Part shown: positions 29,406-36,497 of the stretch, one piece after another | Layout: every line of letters begins with the position of its first letter | Numbering within the stretch: position 1 is the stretch's first letter | DNA from: Streptomyces rubiginosohelvolus | GTDB taxonomy: Bacteria; Actinomycetota; Actinomycetes; Streptomycetales; Streptomycetaceae | Direction: 5' to 3' | DNA length: 64,000 nucleotides | NCBI RefSeq assembly: GCF_014649875.1 | Contig: NZ_BMTW01000003.1 | Span: 124,001-188,000, forward strand | The notes under the pieces: generated by a model | The model's database searches: none | The model's input: the letters and a program-made list of their open reading frames with translations, nothing else | Told to the model about the DNA's origin: nothing | Translations under genes and position numbers: made by a program

Positions 29406-29579
29406 TCAGACCCGCACAACTGTCACGTCGTACTGCTGGATCCAGTCGCTCCGCGTGACGAGCACGAGGCGATGGGCCTGCGCCTGGGCGATGAGCAGCC
29501 GGTCGAAGGGGTCCTCGTGGACCAGGGGCAGCCGCCCGGCCCGGACGCCGTGGGCGGCGGTGACGGGAGGCTCGGGAAG
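29406..29579 (-). pseudogene. C-terminal remnant of a VapC-like PIN-domain toxin
   Basis: The minus-strand frame ending at TGA 29406 reads PVTAAHGVRAGRLPLVHEDP then FDRLLIAQAQAHRLVLVTRS and YDVTVV. This is the typical last third of a PIN-domain ribonuclease (DPFDRLL and the terminal Asp region). Upstream of about 29579 the frame no longer looks like PIN sequence, no start codon or N-terminal DTxxL acidic motif is found, and no antitoxin is visible. It is therefore a truncated remnant. Confidence 0.6.
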
Positions 29580-30022
29580 GCGAGTCTTCGGCGAGCGTAA
29601 GGCGGTCCGGCCGCAGGACGGCCAGGGTCCGAGGCCGGGCCCTGCGCACTTACGCCATGCTGCGCAGCACCGCGTACGGCGATCACCTCAGCAATCCCGC
29701 TCACGACAGCATGGCCTCTGCCTGCTTTGGAAATCCCCGGAGCCCGCCGGCCCGCCCTACCTCGATCCGGACCGAGGCGATGCACTGCGTCCGGTCTGAG
29801 GCATCTGCCCGGCCACCCCCTCCCCCGAGAGCAGGTCATTGTCTTACTGAGCTTCTTCGGAACGGCCATGATCGGGTGACGGCGGTGTCTGGGACGTCGA
29901 GCTGCCGCAGCTCAGAGACAAGTCAGCCAAGGAGCGACCATCACTCCCTGGAGCGGCCGCTGGAAAGGCTCATTGTGCGTCCGCTCGGCTGAGCCGGGCA
30001 GCCCCCGGCCCCCCTCGCCCCC
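29580..30022. other. 443 bp without an intact gene
   Basis: This stretch between the PIN remnant and the ferredoxin gene has weaker third-position bias in every frame and no ORF with a plausible start and Shine-Dalgarno. Short coding-like fragments such as GGVWDVELPQLRDKSAKERP (plus strand, about 29880-29940) hint at further gene debris, but I could not assign a family. Confidence 0.45.
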
Positions 30023-30256
30023 TCAGTCCTCCGGCGGAAACACCACCTCCCCCGACCCCGCCAGCGTCAGCGTGATCGCCTCCACCGGGCAGCCCTCCGC
30101 CGCCGCCAGGACGTGTTCGCCCGCGTCGCGGTCCTCCTTCGTCGGGTGGGACTGGCGGGCCGAGTCCAGGTGGAAGGCGTCGCCCGCGTGGTTGACGCAC
30201 ATGCCGGAGCCGATGCAGACCGAGCGGTCGACCTCCACGTGCCAGCGGTCGCCCAT
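30023..30256 (-). CDS. 3Fe-4S ferredoxin (cytochrome P450 electron donor)
   Basis: A 77-residue ferredoxin with Cys14, Cys20 (CIGSGMC) and Cys56 (EGCPVEAI), the C-x5-C...C-P pattern of single 3Fe-4S proteins that feed actinobacterial P450s. ATG 30256 overlaps the aldehyde dehydrogenase stop (TGATG). CYP125 encoded at 40660 lacks a ferredoxin neighbour of its own, so this protein is a candidate partner. No ferredoxin reductase gene is visible in the window. Confidence 0.88.
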   Translation of the reverse strand: MGDRWHVEVDRSVCIGSGMCVNHAGDAFHLDSARQSHPTKEDRDAGEHVLAAAEGCPVEAITLTLAGSGEVVFPPED

Positions 30257-31725
30257 CACGCCTCCCGGTAGCCGGCGGGCAGGTGGATCATCTTGTGCTC
30301 GAAGAACTCGCCGTAGCCCTCGGGGCCGAACTCGCGGCCCAGGCCCGAGTTCTTGTAGCCACCGAACGGGCCGAGCATGTCGAGGCTGAAGGTGTTCACG
30401 CTGTACGTGCCCGTGCGGATGCGGCGGGCGATGTCGATGCCGCGTTCCGTGTCCGCCGTCCAGACGCTGCCGCTGAGGCCGTACGGGGAGTCGTCGGCGA
30501 TGCGGACCGCCTCGGCCTCGTCCCCGTACGGGATGAGGCAGATGACCGGGCCGAAGATCTCCTCGCGGGCGATGCGCATCGAGTTGTCTACCGAGCCGAA
30601 GAGGGTGGGTTCGACGTACCAGCCGCGCTCCTGGGAGGCCGGCACGTTGCCGCCCGTGAGGATCTTGGCGCCCTCCTCCTGGCCCAACCTGATGTAGTCC
30701 AGGGAGCGTTGCTGCTGGCGTCGGGCCACCAGCGGGCCCAGTTCGGTGGTGGGGTCCATGGGGTCGCCTACACGCAAGGCTCCCGCCGCTGCCGCGAAGG
30801 CCTCCGCTATTTCCTCGTAGCGGCTGCGTGGCGCCAGGATGCGCGTCTGCGCCACGCACGCCTGGCCGTTGATCATCCACGCGAACGGGACGATGCCCGC
30901 CACCGCCGCCTCCAGGTCCGCGTCCGGGAGGATGACTGCTGCCGACTTGCCGCCCAACTCCAAAGTGACTCGCGTCAGGTTGTGCGACGCCACCTCCATC
31001 ACGCGCCGGCCTGCCGCCACCGAGCCGGTGAAGGAGACCTTGTCCACGTCCGGGTGGCCCACCAGGTACTCGCTCACCTCACGGTCGGCCGGGAGGATGG
31101 ACAGGACCCCGGGCGGCAGGCCCGCCTCCTCCGCTATCTCCGCCAAGAGGTAGGCGTCCAGCGGGGTTTCCGGGGAGACCTTCAACACCGCCGTGCAACC
31201 CGCCAGCAGTGCCGGGGCCAGCTTCGCCGCCGCCGTGAACTGCGGGACGTTCCACGGGACCACCGCCGCCACCACGCCCACAGGTTCACGGCGGACCAGC
31301 AGCGGGCCGAGGACTCCGTCGCGCCGTTCCTCGTACGGGAACGTCCGCGCCACCGTGATCGCCGAGTCCCACACCATCATCGCGGCCAGCGCCTGCACCA
31401 TGACGCTCGCGCTGTACGGAGTGCCGTTCTGCGCGCTGATCAGGCGCGCGAACTCCTCGTGGCGTACGGCGAAGGCGTCCTTGATCCGGGTGATCACCGC
31501 GATCCGCTCGTCCAGTGTCATCCGGGGCCAGGGGCCCTCGTCGAAGGCGCGGCGAGCCGCGGCGACCGCCCGGTCGACATCCGCCTCCGAGGCGTGCGGC
31601 ACGCGGCCGATGACCTGCTCGGTGTGCGGGGAGATCACCTCGATGACCTCGGTGGAGAGCGGATCGGTGAACTCCCCGCCGATGAACAGGCGTCCGTGCT
31701 CCACCAGCTCCGTACGTTCCGTCAT
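30256..31725 (-). CDS. aldehyde dehydrogenase
   Basis: A 489-residue NAD(P)-dependent aldehyde dehydrogenase of normal family length. Conserved parts include PWNVPQFTAAAKLAPALLAG, FTGSVAAGRRV, the catalytic Glu in ELGGKSA, the nucleophilic Cys in NGQACVAQTR, and EEIFGPV. ATG 31725 has GGGAGG upstream. It is first in an operon with the P450-type ferredoxin. Steroid catabolic context suggests oxidation of a C26 aldehyde to the acid, completing the alcohol dehydrogenase step, though this is inferred. Two related 24-bp palindrome-like elements and a CTGAC repeat lie in the divergent promoter region. Confidence 0.87.
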   Translation of the reverse strand: MTERTELVEHGRLFIGGEFTDPLSTEVIEVISPHTEQVIGRVPHASEADVDRAVAAARRAFDEGPWPRMTLDERIAVITRIKDAFAVRHEEFARLISAQNGTPYSASVMVQALAAMMVWDSAITVARTFPYEERRDGVLGPLLVRREPVGVVAAVVPWNVPQFTAAAKLAPALLAGCTAVLKVSPETPLDAYLLAEIAEEAGLPPGVLSILPADREVSEYLVGHPDVDKVSFTGSVAAGRRVMEVASHNLTRVTLELGGKSAAVILPDADLEAAVAGIVPFAWMINGQACVAQTRILAPRSRYEEIAEAFAAAAGALRVGDPMDPTTELGPLVARRQQQRSLDYIRLGQEEGAKILTGGNVPASQERGWYVEPTLFGSVDNSMRIAREEIFGPVICLIPYGDEAEAVRIADDSPYGLSGSVWTADTERGIDIARRIRTGTYSVNTFSLDMLGPFGGYKNSGLGREFGPEGYGEFFEHKMIHLPAGYREA

Positions 31726-31770
31726 GGCCGTCCCGCCTCCCGTGAACCCGTAACACCCGCACACACGAAA

Positions 31771-31785
31771 CTGACTGTTCGTCAG
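31771..31785. promoter_or_regulatory. CTGAC-N5-GTCAG inverted repeat before the aldehyde dehydrogenase operon
   Basis: CTGACTGTTCGTCAG is a perfect 5+5 inverted repeat, 46 bases upstream of the aldehyde dehydrogenase ATG and next to the first 24-bp element (31787-31810). It is a member of the recurrent set. Confidence 0.5.
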
Positions 31786-31786
31786 A

Positions 31787-31810
31787 ACTGATACCAGTTC
31801 TTGTTTCAGT
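31787..31810. promoter_or_regulatory. 24-bp operator-like element, copy 1
   Basis: It shares 20 of 24 positions with the element at 31876-31899, both with outer ACTG...CAGT arms and a central AGTTCT. It lies on the aldehyde dehydrogenase side of the divergent region. It resembles, but does not exactly match, the KstR core (6 of 8 fixed positions). Confidence 0.55.
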
Positions 31811-31875
31811 AGTCCACGGGGGTCGCAGCGTCAATGGCCCCCGCACTCCGATGATTTGGTAGACCGGGGCTACCA

Positions 31876-31899
31876 CTGAAACGAGTTCTCGTTACAGTG
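31876..31899. promoter_or_regulatory. 24-bp near-palindrome, copy 2, with KstR-like core
   Basis: Arms ACTG-A-AACGAG and CTCGTT-A-CAGT are mirror images around a central TT, so it is an almost perfect 24-bp palindrome. It ends 26 bases before the hydrolase ATG at 31926. TGAAACGAGTTCTC within it matches 7 of 8 fixed KstR positions. It may be a KstR site or the site of a related TetR protein. Confidence 0.6.
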
Positions 31900-31925
31900 G
31901 AGGCCGAAGCGGAGAAGGGGAGCCC

Positions 31926-32987
31926 ATGGCGCAGGTGACTCACGGGACCGGGACGCAGGTGGCCGATCACGGCGGGGGCGTCCACAGCATCAGGGTGCCC
32001 ATCCCGGACAATCCCCTCGGGCACACCCTGGTCCATCTCGTCGACACCGACCGGGGGCCCGTCCTCATCGACACCGGCTGGGACGATCCCGCCTCCTGGG
32101 ACACCCTGGTCGCCGGGCTCTCCGCCCTCGGTACCGCCGTCACCGACATCCACGGCGTCGTCATCACCCACCACCACCCCGACCACCACGGCCTCTCCGG
32201 CCAGGTCCGCGAGGCGTCCGGGGCCTGGATCGCGATGCACGAGGCCGACACCGCGATCGTCCGGCGCACCCGGGAATCCGAGCCCGGCACCTGGCTCGAC
32301 TACCTCACCCGCAAGCTCGCCGGCGTCGGCGCACCGGACGACCACCTCGCCCCGCTGCGTGCCGCCCGCAGCGGGGGGCGGCTGCGGACCCTGCCCGGGC
32401 TGCGTGCCGCCCTGCCGGACAGGGAGATCGTCCCCGGGGAGCTGCTCGACCTCGCCGGGCGGCGGCTGCGTGCCGTCTGGACGCCCGGGCACACCCCTGG
32501 TCACGTCTGCCTCCATCTGGAGGAGCGGCATCCCGCCGGGCTGGAAGGGAACGGGCGGCTGTTCTCCGGCGACCACCTGCTGCCGGGGATCAGTCCGCAC
32601 ATCGGGCTGTACGAGGACCCGGACGACACCGCCGTCACCGATCCGCTGGGCGACTACCTCGCCTCGCTGGAGCGGATCGGCCGGCTCGGGGTGGCCGAGG
32701 TGCTGCCCGCGCACCAGCACGCCTTCACCGACGCGGGCGGGCGGGTGCGGGAGCTGCTGGACCACCACGAGGAGCGGCTGACCGGGCTCCTCGCCCTGCT
32801 CGCCACGCCCCTCACCCCGTGGCAGCTCGCCGAGCGGATGGAGTGGAACCGGCCCTGGGAGCAGATCCCGCACGGTTCGCGGTCCATCGCCGTGTCGGAG
32901 GCCGAGTCCCATCTGCGGCGACTTGTGAAGCTCGGCCGCGCGGAGGCCGTCCCGGGCGGGCCCCCGGTGACCTACATCGCCGTGTGA
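31926..32987 (+). CDS. metallo-beta-lactamase-fold hydrolase
   Basis: A 353-residue MBL-fold protein. Zinc ligands are in THHHPDHHG (HxHxDH variant, residues about 79-85), the PGHTPGH strand (about 184-190), the GDHLLP Asp and the late PAHQHAF His. The C-terminal roughly 90 residues form a helical/winged extension, as in enzymes hydrolysing thioesters or lactones. It is divergent from the aldehyde dehydrogenase operon, with an operator-like palindrome 26 bases upstream, so it is likely co-regulated. A CoA-thioester or lactone substrate is only an inference. Its 3' end is partly repeated downstream. Confidence 0.83.
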   Translation: MAQVTHGTGTQVADHGGGVHSIRVPIPDNPLGHTLVHLVDTDRGPVLIDTGWDDPASWDTLVAGLSALGTAVTDIHGVVITHHHPDHHGLSGQVREASGAWIAMHEADTAIVRRTRESEPGTWLDYLTRKLAGVGAPDDHLAPLRAARSGGRLRTLPGLRAALPDREIVPGELLDLAGRRLRAVWTPGHTPGHVCLHLEERHPAGLEGNGRLFSGDHLLPGISPHIGLYEDPDDTAVTDPLGDYLASLERIGRLGVAEVLPAHQHAFTDAGGRVRELLDHHEERLTGLLALLATPLTPWQLAERMEWNRPWEQIPHGSRSIAVSEAESHLRRLVKLGRAEAVPGGPPVTYIAV

Positions 32988-33075
32988 ACCTCACTCGGCT
33001 GCGGACGACCGCGGTGACCTACATCGCCGTCCGAGCCCCCCACCAGGGGCGACCCCGGTGACGTACATCGCTGTG
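32964..33075. repeat. three copies of the hydrolase 3'-end segment
   Basis: The sequence GGTGACCTACATCGCCGT, which encodes the last residues VTYIAV of the hydrolase, occurs again at about 33013-33030, and with two base changes at about 33056-33073. The extra copies are not in one continuous frame with the gene. This looks like reiterated duplication of the gene end, followed by decay. Confidence 0.7.
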
Positions 33076-33104
33076 CGCGGCCCCGGCCCCTCCCCTACGG
33101 ACCG

Positions 33105-33320
33105 GTAGAGTGGGCAGGTCGTCATCATGCCCGTACAGGGGGACGCCGGAGATCACCGGCGCAGCGCCCCAGCCGTGACCCGTCCGCCCGACGGCAGCCG
33201 GACCGCCCTCCGCGGAGCGTGACCGGCTCGGGCCACCGGAACCCCGGTGGCCGGCACCGTCGAGGCATACGGGGCCGGAGCCCGGTGCCCTCGTGCGCCC
33301 GGGGAGTCCGGCCCTCGCAG
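33105..33320 (+). promoter_or_regulatory. cobalamin riboswitch-like leader
   Basis: The leader starts with GGTAGAGTGGGCAGGTCGTC and CATCATGCCCGTACAGGGGG, then the receptor-core-like GCCGGAGATCACCGGCGCAG (about 33145-33164), a GGCCACCGG-AACC-CCGGTGGCC hairpin (about 33230-33253), and ends in GTGCGCCCGGGGAGTCCGGC (33293-33312), resembling the B12 box. The order of elements follows actinobacterial cobalamin riboswitches. The Shine-Dalgarno AGGAGAGG begins at once after it, so translational control by B12 is expected. The B12 box is degenerate, which lowers certainty. Confidence 0.68.
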
Positions 33321-33337
33321 GAGAGGCCCAGCCAGCC

Positions 33338-34603
33338 ATGACCGTACGCCGCAGCGCAGCCGCGCTCGCGACCACCGCCGTGCTCCTGGGCGTCGCCGCC
33401 CCCGTGGCGGTCGCCCCTGTGGCGGTAGCCGCACCGAGCCCTTCTCCTTCGGCGGATCTGCCGGCCGGGCTCTACGGCACCACGGACCCCACGTACGACG
33501 GGGTGTGGCGGCAGTCGCTCGCCTTCCTCGCGCAGAAGATCGAGTACGTCACGCCGTCGACGCAGGCGGTCGACTGGCTGGTGGGCCAGCAGTGCGACAG
33601 CGGGGCGTTCACCTCGTACCGGGACGCCTCCAAGCCCTGCGACGCGTCGACCGTGATGGACACCAACGCCACCGCCATCGCCGTCCAGGCCCTCGTCGAG
33701 ATCAACCAGCGCCGCGAGGACGCCAACAACGGGGCCGACTGGCTGAAGTCCGTGCAGAACGAGGACGGCGGCTGGGGCTACAACCCCGGCAGCCCGTCCG
33801 ACGCGAACTCCACCTCCATCGTCATCGGCGCGCTGGCCCGCACCGGCGTCCCGGTCAACGAGCTCACCACCGCCAACGGCAGCACCCCGTACACCGCGCT
33901 CCAGTCCCTGGCGATCGCCTGCGGCGAGAAGGACGGCGGCGCGTTCGCCTACCAGCCGGGCAAGAAGGGCGAGCTGACCGCCAACATGGACGCCACCGCG
34001 GCCTCCGTGCTCGGTCTGATGGGCAAGGGCATCGCCTCCGGCACGTCCAACGCGGTCAAGGATCCCTCCTGCACGAAGGGCGACGACCTCAGCCCGGAGC
34101 AGAGCGCCCAGAACGGCGCCTCCTTCCTCGCGGACACGCTGAAGAAGCAGCCGTATCTGGAGCAGGCCCCGATGCCGGGCGCCGAGGACTCCGCCCCGCA
34201 GCCCGACTACGGCAACACCTCGGACGCCGTCGTCGCGCTCGCCGCCTCCGGGCACGCGGACAAGGCGAAGGCGTCGGTCGCCTGGCTGCAGAAGAACGGC
34301 ACCGGCTGGGCGAAGCAGGGCGGCCCGGCCGCCACCGCGCAGCTGATCCTCGCCGCCCACGCCACCGGCGCCGACGCGCGGAGCTTCGGCGGCGTCGACC
34401 TCGTCAAGCAGCTCAACTCGATGGGGCCCTCCCCGGCCGCCACCGCCCTCCCCTCGCCGACGCCCACCGGTCCGCAGCCCTCCAGCGGCACCGACAGCGA
34501 CGACGGCGGACTGAGCCTGGGGTGGCTCATCGGCATCGGGCTGCTCGCCGGTACCGGCATCGGCTTCCTGCTCAGCATGCGCGGGAAGAAGAAGCAGCCG
34601 TGA
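33338..34603 (+). CDS. secreted, membrane-anchored alpha/alpha-barrel protein (intrinsic-factor-like), ECF-associated
   Basis: A 421-residue surface protein. A signal peptide (about 1-32) precedes an alpha6/alpha6 toroid with prenyltransferase-type repeats (TNATAIAVQALVEI, NEDGGWGYNPG, MDATAASVLGLMG). A Thr/Pro/Ser linker and one C-terminal transmembrane helix with basic stop (MRGKKKQP) anchor it. Animal intrinsic factor and transcobalamin have the same barrel type, and this gene sits behind a B12-riboswitch-like leader and before an ECF importer. I therefore infer a cobalamin-capturing surface receptor. Its stop overlaps the next GTG. Confidence 0.75.
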   Translation: MTVRRSAAALATTAVLLGVAAPVAVAPVAVAAPSPSPSADLPAGLYGTTDPTYDGVWRQSLAFLAQKIEYVTPSTQAVDWLVGQQCDSGAFTSYRDASKPCDASTVMDTNATAIAVQALVEINQRREDANNGADWLKSVQNEDGGWGYNPGSPSDANSTSIVIGALARTGVPVNELTTANGSTPYTALQSLAIACGEKDGGAFAYQPGKKGELTANMDATAASVLGLMGKGIASGTSNAVKDPSCTKGDDLSPEQSAQNGASFLADTLKKQPYLEQAPMPGAEDSAPQPDYGNTSDAVVALAASGHADKAKASVAWLQKNGTGWAKQGGPAATAQLILAAHATGADARSFGGVDLVKQLNSMGPSPAATALPSPTPTGPQPSSGTDSDDGGLSLGWLIGIGLLAGTGIGFLLSMRGKKKQP

Positions 34604-35331
34604 GCCGTACGCCGATGGGTTCGGCAGCCGTGAGCCCTGCGCAGGCCACCGCCCGGCTGCGCGTTCCCCTCGTCGCCCTCCTGGCCGCCCTCGTCGCCGC
34701 CTCCGCCGTGCTCCTCGGCGCGGGAAGCGCCCAGGCCGCCGGGTACCGCTACTGGTCCTTCTGGGAGGGCAACGGCAAGAACTGGGAGTACGCCACCCAG
34801 GGGCCGTCCCTCCTGCGCCCGGACGACGGTACGGTCCAGGGCTTCCGGTTCGCCGTGAGCGAGGACTCGGGCGACGCGGACCAGCCGCGCCGGGCCCCCG
34901 ACTTCGGGGCGATCTGTGCGGACACCCCGGCAGAGGACGGGAAGAAGCGGGTTGCGCTGGTGATCGACCCGGGGACGAGCACGGACGCTCCGGACGGGGA
35001 GAAGCCGCCGGCGCTGCGGACGGCCTGTGCCCAGGTCGCGCCGGACGCCAGCAGCGCGGAGGCGCTCGCCGCGGTGGCGAAGCCGCTGCGGTACGACGAC
35101 AGCGCCATGCTCTGCGCGATCTCCGGCTATCCGAAGTCCGGCTGCGGCGAGCAGGTGTCGGGCGACAGCGGCAGCGCGAAGCCGTCGGAGCCCACGAAGA
35201 CCACCGGCGACCAGGACAAGGGCGAGGAAAGTGACGGCGGCGGCGGTCCGTCCGTCGGGCTCCTCGTCGGCATCGGCGCCGTCCTGCTGCTCGGCATCGC
35301 CGCCGTCGTCCAGGCCCGCCGCCGCCGGTGA
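34600..35331 (+). CDS. SCO2322-family surface protein
   Basis: A 243-residue secreted protein with signal peptide, an extracellular domain beginning YRYWSFWEGNGKNWEYATQGP with four Cys (CADT, ACAQ, LCAI, GCGE) that could form two disulfides, a Lys/Glu/Ser-rich linker and a C-terminal transmembrane helix with RRRR stop. I recognise it as the SCO2322 family, which always travels with this ECF operon in Streptomyces. GTG 34600 overlaps the previous stop (GTGA); ATG 34615 is an alternative. It probably helps substrate capture at the cell surface. Confidence 0.75.
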   Translation: MSRTPMGSAAVSPAQATARLRVPLVALLAALVAASAVLLGAGSAQAAGYRYWSFWEGNGKNWEYATQGPSLLRPDDGTVQGFRFAVSEDSGDADQPRRAPDFGAICADTPAEDGKKRVALVIDPGTSTDAPDGEKPPALRTACAQVAPDASSAEALAAVAKPLRYDDSAMLCAISGYPKSGCGEQVSGDSGSAKPSEPTKTTGDQDKGEESDGGGGPSVGLLVGIGAVLLLGIAAVVQARRRR

Positions 35332-36497
35332 CCGCCGCCCCCGCCCCGGCCCGGCTGCTGCGCCGGGCCCTGCACGCCCCCGAGGCGGACCGCGCCAACG
35401 CGCTGCCCGCCGGGGCGTGGTGGCTGTGGGCGCTGGGGCTCGCCACCGCCGCCTCCCGGACCACCAACCCGCTGCTGCTCGGGCTGCTGGTCGGCGTGGC
35501 GGGGTATGTGGTGGCGGCCCGGCGTACGGACGCGCCGTGGGCCCGTTCGTACGGGGCGTTCATCAAGCTCGGGCTCTTCGTCGTGGCGCTGCGCCTGGTC
35601 TTCTCCGTCTTCCTCGGCTCGCAGATCCCCGGCACGCACACCGTGTTCACGCTCCCCGAGCTGCCGCTGCCCGACTGGGCGCGGGGCGTGCGGATCGGCG
35701 GCCGGGTCACCGCCGAACAGCTCGTCTTCTCCCTCTACGACGGGATGAAGCTGGCCACCCTGCTGATCTGCATCGGCGCGGCGAACTCGCTGGCCAATCC
35801 GGCGCGGCTGCTGAAGTCACTGCCCGGTGCGCTGTACGAGGCCGGGGTCGCCGTCGTGGTCGCGATGACGTTCGCGCCGAACATGGTGGCCGACGTGGTC
35901 CGGCTGCGCACCGCGCGCCGGCTGCGGGGGCGGCCGACCGGCGGGGTGCGGGCGGTGGCGCAGATCGGGCTGCCGGTGCTGGAGGGCGCGCTGGAGCGGT
36001 CGGTGGCCGTGGCCGCGTCGATGGACGCGCGGGGGTACGGGCGTACCGCCCAGGTCCCGGCGGCCGTCCGGCACACCACTAACGTCCTCACCGTGGGCGG
36101 GCTGCTCGGGGTGTGCGCCGGTACGTACGGGCTGCTGGCCGCGCAGGGAGCGGTGTACGGGCTGCCGTTGCTGCTGGCCGGTCTGGTCGTCGCGATGGCC
36201 GGGCTGCGGCTCGGCGGGCGGCGCTCGGTGCGTACCCGCTATCGCCCGGACCGGTGGGGTGTGCGGGCCTGGCTGGTGGCGTGCTCGGGTGCGGCGGTCG
36301 CGGCGGCGATGATCTGGGCGGGGGCGGTGGACCCGGAGGCGCTGCGCCCCGGTGTCGTACCGCTGACCGCGCCGGTGCTGCCGCTGTGGCCCGCGGCGGC
36401 GGCGCTGATCGGGCTGCTGCCCGCGCTGGTCGCCCCCGTACCGCCGTCGGAGCGGGCGGCCGACAGACCAGTGCGACGCGGCAAGGAGCAGGCGTGA
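35328..36497 (+). CDS. ECF transporter transmembrane (T) subunit, CbiQ/EcfT family
   Basis: A 389-residue membrane protein with about seven helices. The coupling-helix signatures of EcfT proteins are visible as ARRLRGRP (about 200-207) and ASMDARGYGR (about 230-239), the two short Ala-Arg-Gly motifs that contact the ATPases. It is translationally coupled at both ends (GTGA overlaps). It transmits ATP hydrolysis to the substrate-binding subunit encoded two genes downstream. Confidence 0.85.
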   Translation: MTAAPAPARLLRRALHAPEADRANALPAGAWWLWALGLATAASRTTNPLLLGLLVGVAGYVVAARRTDAPWARSYGAFIKLGLFVVALRLVFSVFLGSQIPGTHTVFTLPELPLPDWARGVRIGGRVTAEQLVFSLYDGMKLATLLICIGAANSLANPARLLKSLPGALYEAGVAVVVAMTFAPNMVADVVRLRTARRLRGRPTGGVRAVAQIGLPVLEGALERSVAVAASMDARGYGRTAQVPAAVRHTTNVLTVGGLLGVCAGTYGLLAAQGAVYGLPLLLAGLVVAMAGLRLGGRRSVRTRYRPDRWGVRAWLVACSGAAVAAAMIWAGAVDPEALRPGVVPLTAPVLPLWPAAAALIGLLPALVAPVPPSERAADRPVRRGKEQA

